Shown here piece by piece: positions 53,297 through 62,098 of a stretch of 64,000 nt of DNA (within the stretch, counting starts at the first letter, position 1; the number at the start of each line of letters is the position of its first letter). The notes under the pieces are model-generated. The model was not told the DNA's origin, did no database searches, and saw only the letters and a program-made list of their open reading frames with translations. The stretch spans positions 62,001 through 126,000 of the forward strand of contig JAWKKG010000006.1 in NCBI GenBank assembly GCA_041393395.1, written 5' to 3'. A program made the position numbers and the translations under genes. The stretch is from JAGQIB01 sp041393395. Its GTDB lineage: Bacteria; ARS69.

Positions 53297-55206
53297 CAGA
53301 ACACGTGCCCCAGACTCAGGTGGTAGCCCCAGTCCCGATCATCGGATTCGAGGATCTTCAGTTTGCGGGCGGCGTCGAGACGGACGGGGCCGACCGGCGT
53401 GGAGAAACGCAGCCCCATGCCCACCGCGTAGCGGAACTCGGAGGGGACCTCGGACTCGTCGGCGGACGTGTTCAGATCGAAGTCCTCCCAGTGGACGTCC
53501 TGGGCGCGATCCCAGGCGTTCCCGCCGTCGAGGAACGCCGCTCCGTGGAACAGCCAGAACAGCGGGAACCGTGTTTCCACGTTCGCGAGCACCATGAAGT
53601 CGCCCGGGCCGATCTCCTGGTAACGGTAGCCGCGTACGGAGGCGGCGCCGCCGAGCTTGAACCGCTGCTGGTCGGGCACGATGTCCGAGGCACCGTATGG
53701 CCGCTCGATGCCGACCCGCACGCGGGCGGCGAGCGTGGCCCACCAGGTCTTGTAGGTGGACGCCTCGATCTGCATCCGCCAGAAATCGTTGTCTCCGCCG
53801 AGGATGCCACCGGACACGGAGCTCAGCAGGCGATTGCGGAACCCTTCCTCCGGCTCGAAGAAGTTGTCGCGATGGTCGCGATCGAGCGTGAACGTCGCCG
53901 AACGCGTGATGTTCGGACGCTCGTCGTCCGGAATCTCGACGCCCGGTCCGAGGTCGACGTCGGCCCACTCGTTCTCGAGGCCGACCCAGGCGTTCGTGTG
54001 CGCCGTCAGCTCCCGGCTGACGTTCAACACGAGGCGCACGAGACTCAGGTCGTACTCGTCCTGGCGACTGTTCGTGAACACGCGCTGCTTCTCCCAGGAG
54101 AGCGTGAGCGCACCCGCGTTCCGGGTGCTGAACAGCCAGGGCTCGATGAAACGTCCCTCGATTCGCGCGCGGATGAGATCCACCGGTTGCAGCTCCGACG
54201 CGAGCACACCCTGCACCGAGCCACGCTTGCCGCGACCGAACAGGTTGCGGTGCCCCCACTCTCCCGAGAGGCGGAGCTGGTCGCGCGTTCCGTACCCGAG
54301 CCCGAAACCGACGAAACGCATCTTGCGCTCCCGCACCTCCACCACCACGTCGACCGCGCCGGACGACTCCTCCACGTTCTGCGGTCGGATCTCGACCCGC
54401 GAGAAATAGCCGGTCGAGTACAACCGATTCCGGCTGCGCTCGAGCAGTTCACGGTTCAGAACGGTGCCCTTCTCGAACACGAGCTCGCGCCGGATGATCT
54501 CGTCCTGCGTGAGGACGTTCCCGCGGATCGAGACCTCGCCCACGAGGAAGCGCGGTCCTTCGTCGATGCGGAACACGAGGTCGTGCACGCGAGGGGCCTG
54601 CGTCTCGTCGCCGGGCTGGATGTCCGCGACGACCTGCACGAGGTAGAACCCGCGGTTCGCGTAGGTGTTCTCGATCGCGGCGCGATCGCGGGCCGTGAGG
54701 AGGACGTCGAACGGGAGGCCCTCCTTCTGCTCGGTCCACGACAGGATCTCCTCGGTCGAGTACGTCCGCTCTCCCTGCACCGAGATCCGTCCCACGATGC
54801 GCTGGACCCCGGGCTCGATCTCGAACGTCGCCTCCACGCGCCGGTCGCGGGGGTCGAAGCGGAGGGCGAGCCGGACGTCCGCGGACCAGTATCCGTGACG
54901 CCGGAGCACGAGACGCACGCGATCGACGTCGGAGTGGAGCGCGTCGAGATCGATCGGACGGAACCGGAGCCAGCCGGACGTGGAGGACTCGATCTCGCCG
55001 CGGAGCTCGTTTTCGGGGACGTCGCTCGGGCCCGTGAACCGGATGCGCTCGAGACTGTAGCCCGAGACGTCCGTGGGGGCGGTGTCGGTCCAGTCCTTCT
55101 CGCCGGCCGCGACCCGGGCGGAAGCCATTCCCAGCGCGAGGACGCCGAGAAGCAGGACCCGCACGAAACCGCGAGCTCGGTCCCGGAGCGATCCACCTTG
55201 GCTCAT
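53296..55206 (-). CDS. Omp85-family outer-membrane assembly protein (TamA/BamA type)
   Basis: The 636-residue precursor has a signal peptide (1 to about 32) and about three POTRA domains (about 45-300; RFLVGEVSIRGN and ELLERSRNRLYSTGYFSRVEI are typical). A 16-strand barrel follows, with RGYRYQEIGPGDFM corresponding to the conserved VRGY loop-6 motif, and terminal ...GYHLSLGHVF ends in Phe. With tamB directly downstream it is most likely TamA, though an Omp85 with three POTRAs could also serve as BamA. The start is uncertain: ATG 55206 fits the signal peptide but has no close Shine-Dalgarno; GTG 55215 is possible. Confidence 0.9.
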   Translation of the reverse strand: MSQGGSLRDRARGFVRVLLLGVLALGMASARVAAGEKDWTDTAPTDVSGYSLERIRFTGPSDVPENELRGEIESSTSGWLRFRPIDLDALHSDVDRVRLVLRRHGYWSADVRLALRFDPRDRRVEATFEIEPGVQRIVGRISVQGERTYSTEEILSWTEQKEGLPFDVLLTARDRAAIENTYANRGFYLVQVVADIQPGDETQAPRVHDLVFRIDEGPRFLVGEVSIRGNVLTQDEIIRRELVFEKGTVLNRELLERSRNRLYSTGYFSRVEIRPQNVEESSGAVDVVVEVRERKMRFVGFGLGYGTRDQLRLSGEWGHRNLFGRGKRGSVQGVLASELQPVDLIRARIEGRFIEPWLFSTRNAGALTLSWEKQRVFTNSRQDEYDLSLVRLVLNVSRELTAHTNAWVGLENEWADVDLGPGVEIPDDERPNITRSATFTLDRDHRDNFFEPEEGFRNRLLSSVSGGILGGDNDFWRMQIEASTYKTWWATLAARVRVGIERPYGASDIVPDQQRFKLGGAASVRGYRYQEIGPGDFMVLANVETRFPLFWLFHGAAFLDGGNAWDRAQDVHWEDFDLNTSADESEVPSEFRYAVGMGLRFSTPVGPVRLDAARKLKILESDDRDWGYHLSLGHVF

Positions 55207-55236
55207 CGAGAACACCGCTCGGAAGGCAGGGACCGG

Positions 55237-55269
55237 GACCTCCTCGCTCGACTGGCGATCCAGGAGGTC
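55237..55269 (-). promoter_or_regulatory. Leader hairpin of the tamA mRNA
   Basis: At the predicted 5' end of the transcript GACCTCCT (55262-55269) and AGGAGGTC (55237-55244) form a perfect 8-bp inverted repeat around 17 bases. One arm is a Shine-Dalgarno-like AGGAGGT and the other its complement. The arm lies 31 bases from ATG 55206, so direct control of that start is uncertain. Confidence 0.45.
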
Positions 55270-55276
55270 ATTCCGC

Positions 55277-55305
55277 TTTATAGGGCGGAAACACCGCTTT
55301 CGCAA
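55277..55305 (-). promoter_or_regulatory. Sigma-70-type promoter of tamA-tamB
   Basis: TTGCGA (55300-55305) and TATAAA (55277-55282) on the minus strand are exactly 17 bases apart. This is the strongest match to the housekeeping consensus in the window; it predicts a start near 55270 and a leader of about 64 bases. Confidence 0.7.
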
Positions 55306-55385
55306 CGTTTCGCGGGATCCGCCCCCGGTGGTAGGTTGTTCGGGATCGAGCCCCGGCGTGCCCGGGCGACGGAGGCGATGGACGC

Positions 55386-55772
55386 GTGCGGGTCATCCGA
55401 TTCGGCTTTTCGCGAGGGGTGGTGATCCGCGGAGGAACGGGGCTGCTCCTGCTGCTGCTCGGACTCGGCTCCGGGCCGGGGTGCGGGCCGGACGAGACCG
55501 CGATGGATCCGGCGCCCGCGCCGCGGAGCCCGGAGACGCTGGCCGCGGAGGAGAAGGCGGGCGACTTCCTCGCCTACTACGACGCGGTCGTCACGCTCTC
55601 CCGACGCTACGCGACCGAACCCGATTCGTTTCGCGTGCACCTCGACGCGCTCCCCGGATCCCGCCTGACGGACGCGGAATGGGCGGCGTGGACGGCTCCC
55701 TACCGCGACGCTCCCCGCGCTCTGGCCGACCGGTTGGAATCGGCGATCGCGCGGCCCGTCGTCACGGAGTAA
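55386..55772 (+). CDS. Small exported protein, possible lipoprotein, unknown function
   Basis: The 128-residue protein from GTG 55386 (GGAGG about 10 bases upstream) has a leucine-rich signal helix ending in GSGPGCG, a poor lipobox match. The mature part is alpha-helical, with LAAEEKAGDFLAYYDAVVTLSRRY and a second amphipathic helix. No family is recognised. It is divergent from tamA, may use a TAGGTT -10 near 55332, and its end overlaps the convergent HAD gene by 11 bases. Confidence 0.6.
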   Translation: MRVIRFGFSRGVVIRGGTGLLLLLLGLGSGPGCGPDETAMDPAPAPRSPETLAAEEKAGDFLAYYDAVVTLSRRYATEPDSFRVHLDALPGSRLTDAEWAAWTAPYRDAPRALADRLESAIARPVVTE

Positions 55773-56493
55773 CCCCGAGCGCGCGGGCGAGTTCGGCCAG
55801 CGAGCCCACGCGCCGTTCCGGCCGCGCGTCCGAGTCCGGCGTCGCGCCGCCGGAACGCCCTCCGCGCCGATCGACCCAGACCGTGCGCCAGCCGGCCGCC
55901 CGCGCAGGCGCCACGTCGTGCCAGAGACTCTGGGCGCAGTGCAGGTGCCGGGCCCGCGCGACACCGAATCGACGCGACGCCTCGTCGAAGATCGCGCGAT
56001 CCGGCTTGTAGCTCCGCGTGGCCTCGGCCGTGATCACGAAATCGAAGTCCACCCCGAGCGACTTCTGCGTGCGCGCGAACAGCGCCTCGTCGACGTTCGA
56101 GACCACGGCGAGCCGGAAGCGCGCGGCGAGCGCCCGCAGCGACGCGACGGTGTCCGCGAACGGCGGCCAGTCCGGCAGCGACTCGGCCAGGAAGTCCCGC
56201 TCCGTCGGCGCGAGTTCCAGACCATGATCCTCCGCGAGACCCTCGCCGACGCGCGCGAGCACCTCACGGTACGGCACCCAGGGCCCGTGCTCGGCTGCGG
56301 ATTCGTGCGCCGCGTAGCGTGTCAGCAGCGTCTCGGCGGGCGGTCGGTCCCGATCGTGCCGGTGGAACAGACTGCCCAGCGCGTCGAGGATCCCGGTCTC
56401 CCAGTCGATCAGCGTGCCGTAGCAATCGAAGCTCAACAGCTCGACTTCGGCGAAGTCGGCCGCCGCGGGATCCGGCGCAGGCGGACCGCTCAC
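55762..56493 (-). CDS. HAD-superfamily hydrolase, haloacid dehalogenase type II-like
   Basis: The 243-residue protein has HAD motif I at LLSFDCYGTLIDW (nucleophile Asp23), motif II VVSNVD, and a motif III lysine in ATRSYKPDRAIF. The late LHCAQSLWHDVAPARAAGWRTVWVDRRG resembles type II haloacid dehalogenases. Many family members are sugar- or nucleotide-phosphatases, so dehalogenation is not assured. The GTG start at 56493 overlaps the metal-binding lipoprotein stop as GTGA, making it third in the BrkB-ZnuA-HAD operon. Confidence 0.85.
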   Translation of the reverse strand: MSGPPAPDPAAADFAEVELLSFDCYGTLIDWETGILDALGSLFHRHDRDRPPAETLLTRYAAHESAAEHGPWVPYREVLARVGEGLAEDHGLELAPTERDFLAESLPDWPPFADTVASLRALAARFRLAVVSNVDEALFARTQKSLGVDFDFVITAEATRSYKPDRAIFDEASRRFGVARARHLHCAQSLWHDVAPARAAGWRTVWVDRRGGRSGGATPDSDARPERRVGSLAELARALGVTP

Positions 56494-57407
56494 TGCAGCG
56501 CCTCCGTGATCGCTTCGACGTTCGCTCGCATCATGCCCAGGTACGTCGCCGCGGGCGTGCCCGCCGGCCCCATCGCGTCGGAGTACAGCGGACCGCCCGC
56601 GGCGAGGGTTCCGCCCGCCATCCGCACGCCTTCCACGACCGCGTCGACGGAACGTCGCGACACGCTCGTCTCCGCGAAGACGACGGGGATGCCCCGCTGC
56701 TGCACGAGATCCACGATCCGCCTCACGTCGGGTGAGGGCCCTTCGAGTCCCATGGTGTCGACGCCGTACGCCCGCCCGAAGTAGCCGAACGCGTCGTGCG
56801 CGGTGACCAGCACGCGACGCTCCGCCGGGATCAGCGCGATCTCCGAGCGACACCACTCGTCCAGCTCCGCGAGCTTCTCGCGGTAGATGCGCGCGTTCTC
56901 CTCGAAGTACAGGCGCGAATCCGGTTCCGCCGACGCCAGCGCTTCGACGACACCCGGCACGGCGGACGACCACAGGGAGACGTCGAGCCACACGTGCGGG
57001 TCCGCGGACCCGCCGAGCGCCGCCGGGTGCAGGAGGCGCGACGGATCCAGGCCGGCCGCGATCGCGAGCGCGGGGTGTCCCTCCGCGGCGGCGCGAGCGA
57101 GTGCGTCGGATGCGCGGCCCTCGAGGGACAGGCCGAGGGAGAACGCGAGATCCGCTGCGATCAGCCGCTCGAGATCGCCGGGCGAGGGTTCGTATCGGTG
57201 CGGATCCACGTCGGGCCCCATCCAGGTCGTGACGTCGACCCGGTCTCCGCCCAGCTCGCGGATGAGGTCCGCCACCACCTGGGTCGTCGTGACCACGCGC
57301 AGGCGACCGTCCCGCGCCACCGGCCTCGACTCCTCCTTCGCCCCTCGGGAGCAGCCCGCGACGAGAAGCGCGGCGAATGCGCACGAAAGGAACGTCCTTC
57401 GGTTCAT
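56490..57407 (-). CDS. Metal-binding lipoprotein, ZnuA/TroA-family ABC substrate-binding protein
   Basis: The 305-residue lipoprotein has the lipobox VAGC (Cys19). The four metal ligands of the cluster A-I family are visible: His70 (DPHRYEP), His138 (ADPHVWLD), His204 (TAHDAFGYF) and Asp277 (LYSDAMGP). A third-position histidine rather than glutamate is the pattern of zinc-type TroA/ZnuA proteins. There is no His-rich loop. No ABC permease or ATPase gene is adjacent; instead it overlaps a BrkB-like membrane protein gene (ATGA) and a HAD gene. It should bind Zn or Mn at the outer face of the inner membrane. Confidence 0.9.
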   Translation of the reverse strand: MNRRTFLSCAFAALLVAGCSRGAKEESRPVARDGRLRVVTTTQVVADLIRELGGDRVDVTTWMGPDVDPHRYEPSPGDLERLIAADLAFSLGLSLEGRASDALARAAAEGHPALAIAAGLDPSRLLHPAALGGSADPHVWLDVSLWSSAVPGVVEALASAEPDSRLYFEENARIYREKLAELDEWCRSEIALIPAERRVLVTAHDAFGYFGRAYGVDTMGLEGPSPDVRRIVDLVQQRGIPVVFAETSVSRRSVDAVVEGVRMAGGTLAAGGPLYSDAMGPAGTPAATYLGMMRANVEAITEALQ

Positions 57408-58780
57408 TCCTTCTCCTTTCCTCCCCGGGCGATCTCGCCGGTTCCGGGACGAAGCGGTCCGTCCAGCGTCTCGAGGACGTCCTCCAGGGTGCGCCCGGCG
57501 GCGGCGGCGGCCTCCCCCGCAGCGAGCTCCGCCACCAGGCGCTCTGCGGCGTCCGCGACCTCGCACTGGCCGTCCACGCGCTCCCGGCGCCCGCGTAGCG
57601 CCGCCGCGACGTCCAGGACGGCGATCGCTCCCGCCGGCCGACCGAGCTGCCAGGCGCCTTCCCGATCGGGCGCGCCCTGGGGTGAGAGGATGCCGGCCGC
57701 GTGCAACGTCTCCAGGATATCGCGCACCGTGCGGACCGGGACCGCGAGCGCGTCCGAGAGGGTGTCCGCGTTCCAGGGATCGCCGCCCCGACGAAACGCC
57801 CGGGCGATCTCCAGCGCGATGCGGAGCCCGACCGCTTCCCGCTCCGCGGGCCCGGCCCGCGGTCCCCGCACCTCCCGGCGGTAGAGGGCCAGGTTCTGGT
57901 GCGCGAACGCGAACTCCGCGCCGAGCAGGAAGATCGCCCAGAACAGATAGATCCAGACGAACAGGAGAGGTAGCGCCGCGAACCCGCCGAACAGGGCGTT
58001 CGCTCGCGCCACTCCGATCGCGAAATCCAGATAGAAGGTCTGCGCGACCACGACGAGGCTGGCCGCGAGCGCGCCGCCGAGAAACGCGGAGCGCAGGCGG
58101 ACCGTGGTGTTCGGCAGGATCCAGTTCAGGAACGTGAACGCCAGCGCCAGCAGCGCGAGCGGCACGTGTCGGAGCCCGAACTCGTGCAGCCGCGCGAACC
58201 AGGGCTGCGTCATCATGCGCTGGAACACGTACTGACTCTGCAGCGAGCCGGCGAGCGAGCCCGCCACGGCGAGAAGCAACGGCGCGATCACGAGCACCGC
58301 GAGATAGTCCGAGAGACGCCGCACGAGACTGCGCTGTCGCGTCACGCCCCAGATTCGATTCAGCGACGTCTCGATGTTCGTCACCGCGAGCACCGTCGTC
58401 AGGAACAGGATCGAGGCGCCCACGGTGCCGAGGCCACGGAAGTTCGCGCTCTCGGCGAGATCCAGGATCTGTCGCTGGGCGTCGGGGCTCCCCGCGGCGA
58501 CCTGGTGCACCAGAAACGTCGCGAACGTCTCGCCGCCCACCCCCACGGCCTGCACGAGCGAGATCGCCACCGCGAGCAGGGGGATGAGCGAGAGCGCCGT
58601 GAAATAGGTCAGGGCGCTCGCCCGCAGGAGCAGATGGTCCCGGACGAACCCCCGACCGACGATCGCGCCGAACTGGAGCAGGCCGACGACGCGTCCTCCC
58701 GGAGTGCCGGGATCGAAATCGCGATTCCAGAGATCTTCCGCGAGGAAGCGTCGCAGGCGACGAACGGGCTCGACGATCAT
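57404..58780 (-). CDS. YihY/BrkB-family membrane protein with C-terminal winged-helix-like domain
   Basis: The 458-residue protein has six membrane helices in residues about 35-310, with the family features RASALTYFTALSLIPLLAV, NRIWGVTRQRS, LPNTTVRLRSAFLGGALAA and FVWIYLFWAIFLLGAEFAFA. A cytoplasmic domain (about 340-430) looks like a winged helix (VPVRTVRDILETLHAAGIL). The family was once mistaken for RNase BN; its function remains unsettled. The ATG has no Shine-Dalgarno and lies 6 bases after TAGGAT. It is the first gene of a three-gene overlapping operon with the metal-binding lipoprotein and the HAD hydrolase. Confidence 0.9.
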   Translation of the reverse strand: MIVEPVRRLRRFLAEDLWNRDFDPGTPGGRVVGLLQFGAIVGRGFVRDHLLLRASALTYFTALSLIPLLAVAISLVQAVGVGGETFATFLVHQVAAGSPDAQRQILDLAESANFRGLGTVGASILFLTTVLAVTNIETSLNRIWGVTRQRSLVRRLSDYLAVLVIAPLLLAVAGSLAGSLQSQYVFQRMMTQPWFARLHEFGLRHVPLALLALAFTFLNWILPNTTVRLRSAFLGGALAASLVVVAQTFYLDFAIGVARANALFGGFAALPLLFVWIYLFWAIFLLGAEFAFAHQNLALYRREVRGPRAGPAEREAVGLRIALEIARAFRRGGDPWNADTLSDALAVPVRTVRDILETLHAAGILSPQGAPDREGAWQLGRPAGAIAVLDVAAALRGRRERVDGQCEVADAAERLVAELAAGEAAAAAGRTLEDVLETLDGPLRPGTGEIARGGKEKE

Positions 58781-58786
58781 CCCGGG

Positions 58787-58792
58787 ATCCTA
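58787..58792 (-). promoter_or_regulatory. -10-like TAGGAT 6 bases before the BrkB start
   Basis: TAGGAT on the minus strand is followed by CCCGGG and then the ATG, with no Shine-Dalgarno. This is consistent with a leaderless transcript. No -35 is visible. Confidence 0.4.
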
Positions 58793-58810
58793 TCACCGCG
58801 GGACGAGAAC

Positions 58811-58838
58811 GGGGCCGGCCCGCGAACGGACCGGCCCC
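58811..58838 (-). terminator. Hairpin terminator after the metalloprotease gene
   Basis: GGGGCCGG (minus strand, 58831-58838) pairs perfectly with CCGGCCCC (58811-58818) around 12 bases, about 36 bases past the protease stop. The following GTTCTCGTCC is only moderately T-rich. The same DNA is just upstream of the BrkB start. Confidence 0.5.
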
Positions 58839-58873
58839 CGAGGATCGGATCGGTGGCCCGATCGTCTCTTCGA

Positions 58874-61800
58874 CTAGTTCAGGCGCGTGATCTTGCGGAT
58901 CTCCTCTCCCGCGGACGTCCGCAGCCGGGCGAGGTACACGCCGGCGACCGTCGGCCGGCCGAGCGTGTCCCGACCGTCCCACCGGAGCGCGTGGTGACCG
59001 GCCGGCAGGTTGCCGGACTGCACCTGGCGCACGAGGCGGCCGGTCACGTCGAACACGTCGACCGTCACCCGCTCCTCGTGCGGAAGCGCGAGCCGGAACG
59101 TCGTGTCGTCGCGCGACGGATTCGGGAACGCGGCGAACGAGAGCTCCGTCACGTCGGTCGGCAGATCCGCGGAGACCGCCGTCTGCGAGCCGACGGTGAT
59201 CCGGTACGTGCCGGACAGACCGTTGGTGTTGATGATCGCGAGACCGTAGTAGTCGTTCGCGGTCGGGACGATGTCGATGATCTCCATTCCACCGGCGCCG
59301 TTGACGTCCGCCTTCGCTACCGCCTGACCGGCGTTCGCGTAATACGTCGCGCCGAACGACTGGAACAGGGCGACCTCGAAGTCCGAGGAGCCGGTGAGCG
59401 GCTCCACCACGATCCGGGTCGGCACGTTGAACGGCAGGTAGAGATCGTAGATCTCGGCCACGTCGTTCGAGGGCCAGCTGGCTTCGTACGTGACCGGAAC
59501 TCCGCCACCGAGGTAGATGATGGTCTCGGTGCCGCCCTCGGCCTCGACCCGCATCGGCTGCGAACCCTGCTGACGCCAGACGCGCGGGTACACGGTCTCG
59601 AACGGCGTGTGGTTGTAGTCGCCGACGACGTAGTTGACGACGCCCACACCCGTCTGATCCGAGGCCTTGAGCGTGGTGATCGTGCAGGGCTCGTCGCCGT
59701 AGAGCGAGATCCGCGCCTCCTCACCACCGGTCGGCTTCGCCGCCCAGATCCACCACTGGGCCGTGTTCGTGGTCGTCTCGCCCCAGAGAACTTCCTCCGA
59801 GTAGCTGGCGGCGGCGTCGTCGTTCATGCCGATCTCGCGACCGAACCAGAGCGACGAGGTGCCGCTCGCTTCGTCGAACATGGTCTGCACGAGACCGTGC
59901 CAGTCCGAAGCGTCCGCCTGGTACTTCAGGAACTCGCCGGCTCCCGCCGCGCCTCCGCTGGAGTAGCCGTCGAACTCGGCGCGATCCTGGTAGTAGTCCC
60001 CGTCCGAGGAGTCGAACAGGTACAGGCCGTCGTTGAACCCACCCTGGTAGCTACGCACGGCGTAGGACCAGCCGTTCGTGAGGAACGCGTCCCAGATCTT
60101 GACCACGTGACCCGCGTCGAAGTTGTAGGAGCCGGTGATGCCGGAGATGATGTCGGCACTCTGCTCCCACTCCGTGCGGTGCGTCGCCGTGCCGGACTGA
60201 CGGTTGACCCGCACGTAGTCCGCCGCGCTCGACGCGTGGTTGTAGTCCACGGCGATGAAATCGACCGCGCCCACACCGTACGACGTCTGATCCAGCAGCG
60301 TCTGGTACGTCGACTCGGCGTACAGCTCGACCTCGGTGTCCGTGGCGGAATCCGTGGGGCGGGTGCCGATCACGGACCAGTACCCGGCCGCCGGGTCGTA
60401 GTTGTAGAGGCGCAGATCGAGGCCGGAGTGGAACGGGGTCTCCTCGGCCAGGGTCACCGGCGTGGGGCCGATCTGGATCGTGTAGTCCGACGACGCGGCG
60501 GTGTTGTTGAACACCACGAGTCCGTACACGTCATCCGCGGGAACGGTGTACGTGTAGGTCTCGGTTCCACTCGCGCCGGTGGCGTCCGCGGTCCAGACGG
60601 CCGAGCCGCGGCCCGCGTAGTAGTCGCTGCCGTTGCTCTTGAACAGCGACATGCCGATGTCGCCGCTGCCGCTGGTGTTGTCCAGGACGAACGAGATCGT
60701 CTCGCCGCCGAACAGCGGGACTTCCCAGCACCGTACGACGTCCGTGCTCGCGAGCGAGAACGAGCGCGCCACGCCGTCCGGGTACAGGATGCCGGTGCCA
60801 CTCTCCCAGTGCAGGCGATAGTTGCCGCCCGTACCGCTCCAGCGACGGACTTCGAGGTGCTCGTTGCCGAGGTTGTTGTGGTTGTAGTCGCCGACCACGA
60901 AGTCGATCAGCTGCCCGCCGAAGGACGAGCCGGCCAGGTAGGTGTCGTGGTTGTTGTCGGCGTACAGGCGCAGGTCGTAGTCGTCCGTACCCGGCGACCG
61001 CAGACCCGCGACACCCCACGACCGGTTGTTCTGGTGATAGGCGAACCCGCCGTTGTTCTCGGTGCCGCTCCAGAGATACCAGCCGTTGTTCACGATGTGG
61101 TAGATCGGGATCATCGTGTTGCCGGAGAGGCGACGCATCGTCGTATCCATCCAGCCGTTGCTGTCGCTGTCCACCCAGCCCCAGTGGCCCAGCGTGTACG
61201 GGCAGATCGAGCCCGACAGCGTGTTGTTGATCATGATGCAGGACATGTTGGTCGGGCAGCTCGCGAGCTGGCAGTTGCCGTTGTTGTAGGTCGAGGAGAG
61301 GTACGTGGACTGGCACGCGCCGCAGTTGATGCCGCCGTTGCACTGTCCGCCCTCGACGTACTCGTCGCAGGAACCGAAGATGTGACCCCACTCGTGCGCC
61401 CAGACGGACCCGAGATCATCGGTGTAGTTGACGCACCGCGCCGCGCCGTACGAGGCGAAGGCGCGCCCCGTGATGTCCGCGGGCTGGTAGACGCAAAGGA
61501 CGTTGTCCCAGCCGCCGGCCCAGTCCTGCAGATTGTAGGTGAGGTCGTCCACGTACAGGCCGTCGCCGTCGGAGTCCGCGACGATGCCGGCCGACACGGC
61601 CTCGGCGATGTTCCAGGTCATCGAGTCGGTCGGGATGTTGGCGCCGTAGTTCCACACGTAGTACGCGTAGAGGTTGTTGCTCCCGTTGTCGAACTCGACG
61701 TTCGCGCCCGCGGGGGCGTTGGTCCGGTAGAAGTCCTTGGCGATCGCCGCCTTCGCCGCCGCCGCGTCCATCTCGGCCTGCGACCAGGTGCCACCGGTGT

Positions 61801-62098
61801 GGTTGATGAAGAAGTGCAGGACGAGCGTGTTGCCGCGCGCGTAGTGCGTGGCGTCGTTGTCCCCGTTGCCGGGTGCGCGCGGATCCGGCTCCTGATCGAG
61901 CATCCAGCGGTCGTCCATGTCGTCGCGCTCGAAGTCGTGCGCGCTTTCCACCGGCGCCTCGGCGACCTGACGACGCGCTTCCGCGATCATCTCGTCGGAC
62001 ACGTAGCCGATGGTCGGGGCCTGGAACGCGTTCGCCGGCGCCACCAGCGCGCCGAGCGCGAGGACCGGGGCCGTGAGGCCGAAGATCTTCGCCTTCAT
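58874..62098 (-). CDS. Secreted metzincin-like metalloprotease with three internal repeats and FlgD-like C-terminal tag
   Basis: The 1074-residue precursor has a signal peptide ending near ANA-F (residue 24). The catalytic motif HEWGHIFGSCD at 235-245 fits HExxHxxGxxD, a metzincin zinc site with Asp as third ligand. A Met-containing MSCIMINN segment near 286-292 could be the Met-turn, and ten or so nearby cysteines suggest disulfides. Three related modules follow, marked by (V/A)xDYNH at 404, 618 and 827. Residues 989-1074 form a FlgD-like Ig tag (FPNPSRDDTTF, VDVFDVTGRLV, LRWDGRDTLGRPTVAGVYLARL, terminal KITRLN). It is co-translated with the upstream 227-residue protein (TAATG). Confidence 0.88.
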   Translation of the reverse strand: MKAKIFGLTAPVLALGALVAPANAFQAPTIGYVSDEMIAEARRQVAEAPVESAHDFERDDMDDRWMLDQEPDPRAPGNGDNDATHYARGNTLVLHFFINHTGGTWSQAEMDAAAAKAAIAKDFYRTNAPAGANVEFDNGSNNLYAYYVWNYGANIPTDSMTWNIAEAVSAGIVADSDGDGLYVDDLTYNLQDWAGGWDNVLCVYQPADITGRAFASYGAARCVNYTDDLGSVWAHEWGHIFGSCDEYVEGGQCNGGINCGACQSTYLSSTYNNGNCQLASCPTNMSCIMINNTLSGSICPYTLGHWGWVDSDSNGWMDTTMRRLSGNTMIPIYHIVNNGWYLWSGTENNGGFAYHQNNRSWGVAGLRSPGTDDYDLRLYADNNHDTYLAGSSFGGQLIDFVVGDYNHNNLGNEHLEVRRWSGTGGNYRLHWESGTGILYPDGVARSFSLASTDVVRCWEVPLFGGETISFVLDNTSGSGDIGMSLFKSNGSDYYAGRGSAVWTADATGASGTETYTYTVPADDVYGLVVFNNTAASSDYTIQIGPTPVTLAEETPFHSGLDLRLYNYDPAAGYWSVIGTRPTDSATDTEVELYAESTYQTLLDQTSYGVGAVDFIAVDYNHASSAADYVRVNRQSGTATHRTEWEQSADIISGITGSYNFDAGHVVKIWDAFLTNGWSYAVRSYQGGFNDGLYLFDSSDGDYYQDRAEFDGYSSGGAAGAGEFLKYQADASDWHGLVQTMFDEASGTSSLWFGREIGMNDDAAASYSEEVLWGETTTNTAQWWIWAAKPTGGEEARISLYGDEPCTITTLKASDQTGVGVVNYVVGDYNHTPFETVYPRVWRQQGSQPMRVEAEGGTETIIYLGGGVPVTYEASWPSNDVAEIYDLYLPFNVPTRIVVEPLTGSSDFEVALFQSFGATYYANAGQAVAKADVNGAGGMEIIDIVPTANDYYGLAIINTNGLSGTYRITVGSQTAVSADLPTDVTELSFAAFPNPSRDDTTFRLALPHEERVTVDVFDVTGRLVRQVQSGNLPAGHHALRWDGRDTLGRPTVAGVYLARLRTSAGEEIRKITRLN

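Noticed and set aside
53305..55425. A plus-strand open frame of about 706 codons opposite tamA
   Set aside because: No motif, and the tamA promoter and POTRA/barrel features lie on the minus strand.
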